DNA of 8,966 bases from DATBFX01 sp036558305 (GCA_036558305.1 DATBFX010000480.1:1-8966); one strand, 5' to 3'. Shown: positions 1-6,495, counted from the first letter of the stretch. Translations and numbers: made by a program. The notes: generated by a model from the sequence alone, not told the origin.

Positions 1-387
1 TGGTCCTCGTACGCCCGCGTCGTCCGCGCCGACGTCCTCAGTCTCCGCGAACGCGATTTCGTCGTCGCCGCCCGCGCCATCGGCGTCGGCAACGCCCGCA
101 TCATCGTCCGCCACATGCTCCCTAACGTCCTCGGTCCGATCATCGTCCTCGCCAGCCTGGACGTCGGCAGCATCATCATCCTCGAATCCGCCCTCTCGTT
201 CCTCGGTCTCGGCGTCCAGCCCCCCACCCCCTCCTGGGGCGGTATGCTCTCCGCCGGTCGCAACCTGATGCGCGACGCCCCCCACATCGCCGTCGCCCCC
301 GGCGTCGCCATTACGATCACCGTGCTCGCGTTCAATTTACTCGGCGACGGGCTACGGGACGCGCTCGATCCGCGGCAACGGGAGTAG
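1..387 (+). CDS. Dpp/Opp-type ABC transporter permease (DppC-like), 3' part only
   Basis: This is the C-terminal 128 residues of an inner-membrane permease of a peptide/nickel-type ABC importer; the N-terminus lies left of the window, where the frame is open to base 1. Residues 21-41 of the fragment form the EAA loop that docks the ATPase (VAARAIGVG, then HMLPN). It is followed by a membrane segment around 43-62, the family stretch LESALSFLGLGVQPP (61-75) with the SWGGML motif (78-83), a last membrane segment around 97-115, and the standard ending FNLLGDGLRDALDPR. It resembles the DppC encoded at 2718-3662 but differs at many positions, so it is a paralogue from a separate importer. No ATPase gene follows it; the next gene is convergent. 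Codons end almost always in C until about base 327, then become mixed. Its last seven bases, including the TAG stop, belong to an inverted repeat shared with the facing gene. Confidence 0.93.
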   Translation, partial: WSSYARVVRADVLSLRERDFVVAARAIGVGNARIIVRHMLPNVLGPIIVLASLDVGSIIILESALSFLGLGVQPPTPSWGGMLSAGRNLMRDAPHIAVAPGVAITITVLAFNLLGDGLRDALDPRQRE

Positions 388-394
388 CGGCCCG

Positions 395-437
395 CCCTCA
401 CCCCCGACCCCTCTCCCTTCCGAGGGCGAGGGGAGGG
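395..437 (+). repeat. Post-stop GC-rich repeat, copy 1
   Basis: This copy begins with CCCTCACCCCC 7 nt after the stop of the plus-strand permease and continues into a stem-loop. The stem is 408-418 against 423-433 (11 positions, one mismatch) with the loop TCCG. Copies 2 and 3 share the same 11-mer followed by a C-rich/G-rich hairpin, always sense to the gene just ended. It is probably a dispersed REP-like element or 3'-end hairpin. Confidence 0.75.
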
Positions 438-490
438 TTCCTCAACGTCGATGCGCGATCTCGGAGGCAACCGGCCCCGTCGGAGGTGTT

Positions 491-533
491 CCCCCTCGCC
501 CTTCCGAGGGCGAGGGGGGCAGGGGGGTGAGGG
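491..533 (-). repeat. Post-stop GC-rich repeat, copy 2
   Basis: Read on the minus strand, this copy starts with CCCTCACCCCC (533-523), 7 nt after the TAG stop of the DppF gene. It then forms a perfect 12-bp stem (491-502 with 507-518) closed by a 4-nt loop. It faces copy 1 across the convergent gap. It may help end or protect the 3' end of the long minus-strand operon; no run of T follows it on the minus strand. Confidence 0.75.
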
Positions 534-540
534 CGGGCCG

Positions 541-1620
541 CTACTCCTCAACCGCCCTCACCACGTCATCCGCAATCGCCGCCATCTCGTCCCCAACGTC
601 CGCCTTCGCGATCGTCACCGCCTGACCGCCCAGGTCGTAATGCGGAATCGGGATCTCGCCGCGCACCGAGCGGATGCACGCCACTCTTCGCCCTGGCCCC
701 ACGTCCCACAATTCCATCCCCGTCGTCCGGCATTCGTCGGTGGCGAATGGGCAGCGCGAAGCCAACCGGCAATAGTTCGGCGGTTCGATCGGCGAGGGGA
801 TTTCTCCCTTGAGGATGATCCGCTCCCGCCGCTCCAGCGGATTGGCCGCCGGGATCGCGCTCATCAGCGCCATCGTGTACGGGTGGCGCGGTTCGCTGAA
901 GACCTCCCGCGTCGGTCCGATCTCGACGATTTGCCCGAGGTACATCACGGCAACCCGGTCCGAGAGATACCCGATCACCGACAGGTCGTGCGAGATGAAG
1001 AGGTACGTCAGGTTCTTCTCGCGCTGCAATCCGCGCAGCAGGCGGATCAACTTGGCCTGCACCGACACGTCTAGCGCCGACGTCGGTTCGTCGAGCACGA
1101 TCAGCGACGGGTCCGTCGCCAGCGCCCGCGCGATCCCGACCCGCTGCTGCTGCCCGCCCGAGAGCTGGTGCGGGAACCGGGACATGTGCTCGGGTTTGAG
1201 ACCGACCCGCTCGAACAACTCCGCCGTCCGCGCCCGCGCCGCGCTGCCGCGCGCGATGCCGTGGATCGTCAGCGGTTCAAGAACCGTTTCGCCCGCGGTG
1301 CGCCGCGGGTTCAAGGAATCGTACGGGTCCTGGAACACCATCTGGACCGACCGCCGCACACTCCGCAGGCGGTCGAACGACAACGTCTCAAGGTGCTGGT
1401 TCTCGAACGTGACCGTCCCCGCCGTCGGCGCTTCCAACATCGTCACGCACTTGCCGACCGTACTCTTGCCCGACCCGCTCTCGCCGACCAACCCGACCGT
1501 CTCGCCTTGCGTCAACTCCAGCGAGACGTCGTCGACGGCATGGAGCATCCGGTGGGCGAAGAGCCCGGTCCGGATCGGGTAATACTTCTTCAGCGACTCA
1601 ACGCGCAGCAACGACGTCAC
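541..1620 (-). CDS. Peptide/amide ABC transporter ATPase, DppF/OppF type
   Basis: This is the cytoplasmic ATPase subunit that, with the DppD-type partner, powers the importer; 359 residues from the chosen start. Visible motifs are Walker A GESGSGKS (46-53), Q-loop FQDP (96-99), signature LSGGQ (153-157), Walker B LIVLDEP (173-179) and switch His211. The C-terminal oligopeptide-transporter domain carries Cys284, Cys290, Cys297 and Cys315; in a characterised DppD homologue a similar four-Cys set binds a [4Fe-4S] cluster, but here that is inference. The GTG at 1620 is chosen because GAGGA (1633-1629) lies 8 nt upstream and the protein then begins at the usual point, MTSLLRVESLKKYYP. The ATG at 1704 would add 28 Arg-rich residues and a 107-bp overlap. 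With the GTG start, the gene overlaps the DppD gene by 23 bp, suggesting translational coupling. About 40 residues follow the last Cys, a longer tail than usual. Its final codons lie in the 25-bp inverted repeat. Confidence 0.95.
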   Translation of the reverse strand: MTSLLRVESLKKYYPIRTGLFAHRMLHAVDDVSLELTQGETVGLVGESGSGKSTVGKCVTMLEAPTAGTVTFENQHLETLSFDRLRSVRRSVQMVFQDPYDSLNPRRTAGETVLEPLTIHGIARGSAARARTAELFERVGLKPEHMSRFPHQLSGGQQQRVGIARALATDPSLIVLDEPTSALDVSVQAKLIRLLRGLQREKNLTYLFISHDLSVIGYLSDRVAVMYLGQIVEIGPTREVFSEPRHPYTMALMSAIPAANPLERRERIILKGEIPSPIEPPNYCRLASRCPFATDECRTTGMELWDVGPGRRVACIRSVRGEIPIPHYDLGGQAVTIAKADVGDEMAAIADDVVRAVEE

Positions 1621-2632
1621 GGGCAACGTCCTCGACGTGATGGCAGGCCGCGAAGTGATGCGGCGCGATCTCGCGAAACGCGGGGTCCTGGTCCCGGCAG
1701 ACATCGGTCGCCCACCGGCAACGCGGGTGGAACGGACAGCCGCTCGGCCGGTCGATCAGATCCGGCACGTTCCCCGGAATCGTCGGGATGTCCGCATCGA
1801 CCGCCAGACTCGGCCGCGACGCCAGCAGACCGACCGTGTAGGGATGCCGCGGCGTCGTGAAGAAATCGCGCACCGGCGCCTCTTCCACGATCCGTCCCGC
1901 GTACATCACCATGATCCGGTCGCAGACCTCGGCCGCCATGTTCAGGTCGTGCGTGATCACGATCACGCTCGTCCCGGTCAGGTCGCGCATCTCCTTCAAG
2001 AGTTGGATGATCTGGTACTCGATCGTGACGTCGAGCCCGGTCGTCGGTTCGTCGGCGATCAGCAACTTCGGCGAGCACGAGATCGCCATCGCGATCATCA
2101 CCCGCTGCGCCATCCCGCCCGAAAGTTGGTGCGGGAACGCTTTCATCCTCCGCTCCGGTTCCGGGATGTGGACCGTCCGCAGCAGGTCGATCGCCGTCTG
2201 CCACGCCCGATCCTTTTTCAGCCCCCGCCGGTACCGCAGCACCTGCGCAATCTGCTCGCCGACCGAGATCACGGGATTGAGCGATGACCGTGGATTCTGG
2301 AAAATCATCGAGACCTGTTTGCCGCGAATCTCCTGGATCTCGTCTTCCGATAACTTCGCCAGGTCTCGCCCCTCAAAGACGACCTCACCACCGACGATCC
2401 GCCCCGGATTCTTCAGCAAGCGCACGATCGAAAACCCGGTGACGCTCTTCCCCGATCCGCTCTCCCCCACCAGCCCGACGATCTCGCCCTTCCCGACGTG
2501 AAAACTCAACCCATCGAGAACCTTCGCCACCCCCCTCCGGGTGAAGAAATACGTTTTGAGATCGCGAACCTCCAACAGCGGATCAACCGCCGTTCGTGAT
2601 TGCATCTCGGCGGAAGGCGCCGCAACTACCAT
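1598..2632 (-). CDS. Peptide/amide ABC transporter ATPase, DppD/OppD type
   Basis: First of the two cytoplasmic ATPases of the importer, 344 residues. Motifs in order: Walker A GESGSGKS (56-63), Q-loop Gln112 in IFQNP, signature LSGGM (170-174, the variant common in DppD/OppD), Walker B LLIADEP (190-196), D-loop GLD (199-201) and switch His228 in THD. The C-terminal domain has PRHPYTVGLL (261-270) and four cysteines (299, 305, 312, 330) in the GCPFHPRC arrangement, which binds a [4Fe-4S] cluster in a studied DppD. The start is uncertain. ATG at 2632 has no convincing ribosome site. ATG at 2608 would give MQSRTAVDPLLEVRDL, and its upstream bases are complementary to the heptamer repeat at 2682-2716. 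The gene lies 85 bp after the DppC gene and overlaps the DppF gene by 23 bp. DppD and DppF normally work as a heterodimer on DppB/DppC. Confidence 0.95.
   Translation of the reverse strand: MVVAAPSAEMQSRTAVDPLLEVRDLKTYFFTRRGVAKVLDGLSFHVGKGEIVGLVGESGSGKSVTGFSIVRLLKNPGRIVGGEVVFEGRDLAKLSEDEIQEIRGKQVSMIFQNPRSSLNPVISVGEQIAQVLRYRRGLKKDRAWQTAIDLLRTVHIPEPERRMKAFPHQLSGGMAQRVMIAMAISCSPKLLIADEPTTGLDVTIEYQIIQLLKEMRDLTGTSVIVITHDLNMAAEVCDRIMVMYAGRIVEEAPVRDFFTTPRHPYTVGLLASRPSLAVDADIPTIPGNVPDLIDRPSGCPFHPRCRWATDVCRDQDPAFREIAPHHFAACHHVEDVARDVVAAR
1629..1633 (-). promoter_or_regulatory. Ribosome binding site of the DppF gene
   Basis: GAGGA on the minus strand, 8 nt before the GTG at 1620 and inside the end of the DppD gene. 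It decides the internal GTG start over the upstream ATG at 1704. Confidence 0.7.
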
Positions 2633-2681
2633 GTGGCATCCCGGTTTTTCAATCGCAGCCGAACCGCCCCCCTAAGCGCTC

Positions 2682-2716
2682 TCCGCCTTCCGCCTTCCGC
2701 CTTCCGCCTTCCGCCC
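2682..2716. repeat. Heptanucleotide tandem repeat between dppC-like and dppD-like genes
   Basis: On the plus strand TCCGCCT occurs four times in exact tandem (2682-2709), followed by a fifth unit with one change at the last base (2710-2716). It starts directly after the stop of the DppC gene and fills about 40% of the 85-bp gap to the DppD start. In mRNA sense it reads as repeated AGGCGGA. Four overlapping registers (2684-2694, 2691-2701, 2698-2708, 2705-2715) are perfectly complementary to 2609-2619 in the DppD gene. Short perfect tandem repeats of this kind can change copy number by slippage. Confidence 0.9.
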
Positions 2717-2717
2717 A

Positions 2718-3662
2718 TCACCGCCGCCTCGGGTCGAGGATGTCTTGCAATCCATCGCCGATCAGGTTGAAGCCGAGGACCGCGACGGCGATCGCCAGAC
2801 CGGGGAACGTGTAGACCCACCAATGCCCTTGCAGGTACTCGCCAAAACCCAACTTGATCAGCGCGCCCCACTCGGCCTCCGACGGTTCAACACCAAGCCC
2901 GATGAACGACAACCCCGCCGCTTCCAGGATCGACCAGCCGAAGTGCAACGTCGACATCACAAGGATTGGTGGCAGACAGTTGGGAACCAGATGCCGCAGC
3001 AAGATGATCCGGTGCTTGGCCCCGATCGAGCGTGCCGCCATGGCGTACTGGCTTTGTTTGGCGGAGAGCAGCATCGAGCGCATCAACCGGGCGTACCCTG
3101 GGATGTTCAACACCGCCGTGGCGATGATCACCGTCCAGATTCCCGGCCCGATCGCGTAGGCGATCCCCATCGCGAAGATGAAGCGGGGAAACGCCTGGAC
3201 AATGTCCATCGCGCGCATCGCGCCCTCGTCGGTGTACCCCCCCACGTACGAGCTGAACGCCCCGATCAGCGTCCCGATCACGACCGAGAAAAACACCGCC
3301 GAGAACGCGATCATCAGATCGAGACGCGCGCCCCAAATCACGATCGAGAGGACGTCGCGACCGTTCTCATCGGTGCCGAACGGATGCGACCAGGACGGAC
3401 CGCTCTGGAAGATCGCGTCCATGTCGATCGCCTTCGGATCGTAGGGGGCGATCCACGGAGCGAACAGCGCACAGAAGACGAGGACACCGATCAGGGCAAA
3501 TCCGGCGACCGCGGTCGGGTTTCGCCGCAGCGCGTACCAGACTTCCTGCAAGCGCTCGGAACGCGGCGGGCGGAGCGACGCCGCTGACGGCGCTTCCCGG
3601 CCGGCGAGGCCAGGGATCTCGAGTGCCGGGATCGTGCCGCGCGTCGCCTGCGGTTGCGCCAT
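2718..3662 (-). CDS. Peptide/amide ABC transporter permease, DppC type
   Basis: Second inner-membrane permease of the importer, 314 residues, full length. A cytoplasmic N-terminal stretch (1-48) rich in Pro, Ala and Arg precedes the first membrane segment (about 52-70). Then come the family loop HPFGTDENGRDVLS (93-106), membrane segments around 115-137, 160-180, 230-252 and 285-305, and the EAA loop YAMAARSIGAKHRIILLRHL (206-225) that contacts the ATPases. The ending FNLIGDGLQDILDPRRR is typical of DppC. The start at 3662 lies 3 nt after the stop of the DppB gene; GGAG (3675-3672), inside the end of that gene, sits 9 nt upstream, so the two permeases are probably translated together. The stop is followed at once by the heptamer repeat. 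The assignment to the family is firm; the transported substrate is unknown. Confidence 0.96.
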   Translation of the reverse strand: MAQPQATRGTIPALEIPGLAGREAPSAASLRPPRSERLQEVWYALRRNPTAVAGFALIGVLVFCALFAPWIAPYDPKAIDMDAIFQSGPSWSHPFGTDENGRDVLSIVIWGARLDLMIAFSAVFFSVVIGTLIGAFSSYVGGYTDEGAMRAMDIVQAFPRFIFAMGIAYAIGPGIWTVIIATAVLNIPGYARLMRSMLLSAKQSQYAMAARSIGAKHRIILLRHLVPNCLPPILVMSTLHFGWSILEAAGLSFIGLGVEPSEAEWGALIKLGFGEYLQGHWWVYTFPGLAIAVAVLGFNLIGDGLQDILDPRRR

Positions 3663-3665
3663 CGA

Positions 3666-4679
3666 CTAGAACTCCACCCGCGGATCGATCACGGCCGTCA
3701 GCACGTCGACCGCGAGATAGATCAGGATGTAGATCGCGGTGACGAGGAGGATGAATCCTTGCACGGCCGGGAAATCGCTGTTCAGGATCGCATTGTACGA
3801 ATAGAGACCGAGACCGTTCCAGGAAAAGATAATCTCGACCAGCACCTCACCGCCGATGAGGAATCCGAAAACCGCGGCGATCAACGTCAGGACCGGGAGG
3901 ATGGCGTTCTTGAAGGCGTGGTGGAGAACGATCACCCGGTTCGGGATGCCGAGCGAGCGCGCGGTTCGCACGTAGTCGGAATCGAGGGCGTCGATCATGG
4001 TCGACCGCGTCATCCGCGCGATCGGCGCCATCGCCACGATCCCGATCGTTACCACCGGCAGGATCAGCGCCTCCACCGCCGCCCACCAAACGTCCCATTG
4101 CCCGTGCAAGGCGGCGTCGATGGTGTACAGACCGGTGATCGTGGGCGGTTCCTCCATGCCGATGGGCAGCCGCCCGGTAGGACCCGGCAACCAATTGAGC
4201 TTGTTGTAGAAGATGGTCAACAAGACCAGGCCGATCCAGAAGATCGGTACCGATACCCCGAGGACGGACAGAACCCGCGACACGTGATCGACCGGCGCCC
4301 CGCGCTTGAGCGCACTGATCATCCCGAGCGGGATGGCGAGCACGATCGCCAGCAGCATGCCGTAGAGCACCAACTCGAGGGTCGCCGGAAACCGCGATTT
4401 CAGGTCGCTCTTGACGGACTGGCCGGTGTAGAACGAATCGCCAAAGTTCCCGTGGGCCAGGTCGTCGAGGTAATACGCGTACTGGACGTAGACGGGTCGA
4501 TCGAGCCGGGCCTCGTGGCGCAGCGCGTCTCGCGTTTCCTGCGAGGCATACGGGCCTGCCACCCGTCCGATCGGATCGCCCGGCACGATGCGCGTCAAGA
4601 CAAAGGCAATGAAGAGCGCCCCAAGCAGGACCGGGACCAGCAGCAGCAACCGCCGAATCACGTAGCGCAAGAGTCGCAT
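3666..4679 (-). CDS. Peptide/amide ABC transporter permease, DppB type
   Basis: First inner-membrane permease of the importer, 337 residues, full length. The N-terminal membrane segment (9-29) is followed by the family sequences IVPGDP (31-36) and ARLDRPVYVQY (57-67), then the periplasm-side GNFGDSFYTGQSV (77-89). Further membrane segments lie around 100-122, 135-157, 203-221, 262-280 and 307-328. The EAA loop is DYVRTARSLGIPNRVIVLHH (235-254), followed by NAILPVLT. FSWNGLGLYSYNAI (285-298) and the ending VDVLTAVIDPRVEF are typical of DppB. The start at 4679 has TGAGG (4695-4691) 11 nt upstream, a somewhat long spacing. It follows the binding-protein gene after a 69-bp gap that carries a GC-rich hairpin repeat, and precedes the DppC gene by 3 nt. 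It forms the channel with DppC. Confidence 0.96.
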   Translation of the reverse strand: MRLLRYVIRRLLLLVPVLLGALFIAFVLTRIVPGDPIGRVAGPYASQETRDALRHEARLDRPVYVQYAYYLDDLAHGNFGDSFYTGQSVKSDLKSRFPATLELVLYGMLLAIVLAIPLGMISALKRGAPVDHVSRVLSVLGVSVPIFWIGLVLLTIFYNKLNWLPGPTGRLPIGMEEPPTITGLYTIDAALHGQWDVWWAAVEALILPVVTIGIVAMAPIARMTRSTMIDALDSDYVRTARSLGIPNRVIVLHHAFKNAILPVLTLIAAVFGFLIGGEVLVEIIFSWNGLGLYSYNAILNSDFPAVQGFILLVTAIYILIYLAVDVLTAVIDPRVEF

Positions 4680-4703
4680 TGGCGCCGGAGCCTCAGACGT
4701 TAT

Positions 4704-4745
4704 CCCCCTCTCCCGCGCACCGGGAGAGGGGGCAGGGGGTGAGGG
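4704..4745 (-). repeat. Post-stop GC-rich repeat, copy 3 (binding-protein/dppB-like gap)
   Basis: On the minus strand, CCCTCACCCCC (4745-4735) starts 3 nt after the stop of the binding-protein gene. It is followed by a perfect 12-bp stem (4704-4715 with 4721-4732) around a 5-nt loop. It shares its leading 11-mer and overall design with copies 1 and 2. Lying between the binding-protein and permease cistrons, it sits where the E. coli malE-malF REP elements lie, which stabilise the upstream message. The comparison is by position only, not by sequence. Confidence 0.8.
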
Positions 4746-4748
4746 TAC

Positions 4749-6476
4749 TTACGACCCGGTCCGGAAGAAGTCGTAGTAGCGTGGCAGTTCGTCGTTGTAA
4801 TAGACGTAGCCGTCGATGTCTGCCCGTGTGAAGACCGTCCAGTTGGGCTGGCACACGAAGACGTAGTTGCACTCGTCGGTCACCAGCCCCTGGGCCTCGA
4901 CGCTCGCCGCATCGCGTTCCGGTCCCTCCGGCGCGAGGGTGTATTGGGCAATGATCTCGTCCACCCGCGCGTTGTTGAGGTTGGGATAGTTGGCGACACT
5001 CTGGGATTGCCCCAGCCACGAAAGGTGATAGTACGGGTCCTTGACCCATGAAATCCACTCATCGAGCCAGAACTGGAGTTTATCCCGTGTTTGGGCCTGT
5101 TCGGCTTCGTTGAAGGCCGCATAGGCCAGCGGTTGAAGTTTCACGTCCATTCCGATTTGCTTGAGTTGAGCCTGCATCAAGATTGCCGTGCGCTCTTGCT
5201 CGTCGTCTCCAACTCGATAGACGAGGTTGATGTCTGGGAGCCCCTTGCCGCCTTCGAAACCGGCTTGCTTGAGCAGGCCCTTCGCCGTGTCCAGGTTCGT
5301 GTCGTACTTCCACGCCGAAAAGTCGCTCGTCGGCATGCCGTTGGGCACGATGCTCTTGGCCGGCTGCGCATAGCCCTTGTAGACCTCGTCGATGATGGTC
5401 TGGTAGGGCGTAGCGTAAGCCACCGCCTGGCGAACGAGCTTGTTGTCGAACGGCGGGATCTTGCCGTTCATTTCGATGAACCGGATCAGGTCGGACGGGA
5501 TGAGTAGGACCTTGAGGTTCGGGTCGGCCTTGAGGTCGTCAACCTGCTTCTTGGGAATCAGTGTCGCGAAGTCGACGTCTCCCTTTTGCAGGAGTTGGAC
5601 CCGCTGCACCGGTTCGGTGATGATCTTCAAGATCACCGTGGTGAACTTCGGCTGTTCGCCGTAGTACTTGTCGTTGGCGACCAGCGTGATTGAGTCGCCG
5701 GGTTTGTACGAGTCGAGTTTGTACGGCCCGTTCCCGGTCGCGAGATTCTTCTTGAAGTACTCCTTGGCCCACGGATCGTCGGCGGTCTTGTGGGCATCGA
5801 TCTCCTTCGGATCCATGCAACTGTTGTTGTGCATCACGTTGTTCTTGGGGGTCAGCGGGTTTTGCTGCGTGAGGGCGATGACGAAGGTCTTCGGATCCGG
5901 CGCCTGGAAGGCGGAGGAGTCCTTGATTACACCGCCCATCCCGATCAGCCAGTTCGAAATCGTCCCTTCCTCGATGCGCGTGTAGCCGGCAACCATCGTG
6001 GTGGCGTCGATCGGGTCGCCGTTGGCGTAGGTCAGGCCGTCGCGCATGGTGAAGACCATGTTGTTGCCGTCCCAGTGCCACTCCTCGCAGAGCATCGGGT
6101 TGATCTGCGTCGCATCGACGGTCTTGTAGGTGCTGCCGTCGGGCGCTTGCTTCTCGACGATCGGATACTGGGTGAGTTGATCGAAGATGTTCTGCAGGGT
6201 CGTCTGGGCCGTCTTCGACCCAACCGTGTTGCCGGGGTCGAACGTGTCGATGTCGCCCTCGACCGCGACGATGAACGTCGTCGCCTTGTCCGTCTGGTTG
6301 GCGCTCTTGCGTTGGGTCCAGGTCGGGGCCGGCGCCGCCGTCGCGCCCTTCTCCAACGCCGCGATCCACGGTGCCGACAACCCGAGCGCCGCCGCGCCCT
6401 TCCAGAGAGTCCGGCGCGTGATCTTCTTGCTCGCGTACGCATCCGCCAGTTGCTTGAGCTCGTCGTTGACTGACAT
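4749..6476 (-). CDS. Extracytoplasmic solute-binding protein, family 5 (peptide/nickel type), Tat-type signal
   Basis: Substrate-capturing protein of the ABC importer, 575 residues, within the usual range for family 5 binding proteins. The N-terminus has TRRTLWK (20-26), close to the twin-arginine consensus, then a hydrophobic stretch (27-41) and a likely cleavage region near ATAAPA (45-50). No lipobox cysteine follows, so it is probably exported folded and not lipid-anchored. Family features include VEGDIDTFDPG (72-82), LCEEWHWDGNNMVFTMRDGLTYANGDPI (129-156), the signature-like TGNGPYKLDSYKPGD (247-261) and FDNKLVRQAVAYA (343-355). The start has GGAGGA (6488-6483) 6 nt upstream, the strongest ribosome site in the window. 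It follows hyuA by 67 bp and precedes the permease genes. Family 5 members bind peptides, nickel chelates, sugars and other small molecules, so the ligand is open; the hyu genes hint at an amide or cyclic amide. Confidence 0.95.
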   Translation of the reverse strand: MSVNDELKQLADAYASKKITRRTLWKGAAALGLSAPWIAALEKGATAAPAPTWTQRKSANQTDKATTFIVAVEGDIDTFDPGNTVGSKTAQTTLQNIFDQLTQYPIVEKQAPDGSTYKTVDATQINPMLCEEWHWDGNNMVFTMRDGLTYANGDPIDATTMVAGYTRIEEGTISNWLIGMGGVIKDSSAFQAPDPKTFVIALTQQNPLTPKNNVMHNNSCMDPKEIDAHKTADDPWAKEYFKKNLATGNGPYKLDSYKPGDSITLVANDKYYGEQPKFTTVILKIITEPVQRVQLLQKGDVDFATLIPKKQVDDLKADPNLKVLLIPSDLIRFIEMNGKIPPFDNKLVRQAVAYATPYQTIIDEVYKGYAQPAKSIVPNGMPTSDFSAWKYDTNLDTAKGLLKQAGFEGGKGLPDINLVYRVGDDEQERTAILMQAQLKQIGMDVKLQPLAYAAFNEAEQAQTRDKLQFWLDEWISWVKDPYYHLSWLGQSQSVANYPNLNNARVDEIIAQYTLAPEGPERDAASVEAQGLVTDECNYVFVCQPNWTVFTRADIDGYVYYNDELPRYYDFFRTGS

Positions 6477-6482
6477 CTCCGT

Positions 6483-6488
6483 TCCTCC
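6483..6488 (-). promoter_or_regulatory. Strong ribosome binding site of the binding-protein gene
   Basis: GGAGGA on the minus strand, 6 nt before the ATG at 6476. It is the best Shine-Dalgarno match in the operon and fits the need for more binding protein than membrane subunits. Confidence 0.75.
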
Positions 6489-6495
6489 GTGCTAC

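Larger units (their letters stand above)
381..547. repeat. Inverted repeat spanning both stop codons of convergent genes
   Basis: Bases 381-405 and 523-547 are perfect 25-bp inverted copies. Each arm starts inside a coding region with GGAGTAG, which supplies the last codon and the TAG stop of its gene, and continues with CGGCCCG and CCCTCACCCCC. The arms enclose two small hairpins (408-433 and 491-518) and about 55 bp of unremarkable sequence. The whole 153-bp gap between the two genes is therefore a head-to-head pair of one repeat. A transcript reading through from either side could fold into a large stem. It may act as a bidirectional 3'-end element, but there is no U-tract typical of intrinsic terminators. 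The sequence match is directly visible; the role is inferred. Confidence 0.85.

Noticed and set aside
388..540. Intrinsic terminators in the convergent gap
   Set aside because: The stem-loops are strong but no T-tract follows on either strand, so they are annotated as repeats and termination is left only as a possibility.
451..1074. 207-residue plus-strand open frame over the convergent repeats and DppF end
   Set aside because: It runs through the inverted repeat and antisense to a well-supported ATPase, with Arg/His-rich shadow composition.
1621..1704. Upstream ATG at 1704 as start of the DppF gene
   Set aside because: It adds 28 Arg/Thr/Ser-rich residues absent from the family core and a 107-bp overlap with the DppD gene. 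The GTG at 1620 has a GAGGA site at good spacing.
2682..2716. CRISPR-like array
   Set aside because: The 7-bp units are contiguous with no spacers; this is a simple tandem repeat.
2626..2871. 81-residue minus-strand frame across the dppC/dppD gap
   Set aside because: It overlaps the end of the DppC gene in another frame and translates the heptamer repeat into Arg/Gly-rich sequence, with no ribosome site or family match.
3654..4742. 362-residue plus-strand open frame opposite the DppB gene
   Set aside because: It mirrors a full-length DppB with an EAA loop, and its own translation is Arg/Asp/His/Gln-rich with no recognisable domain.
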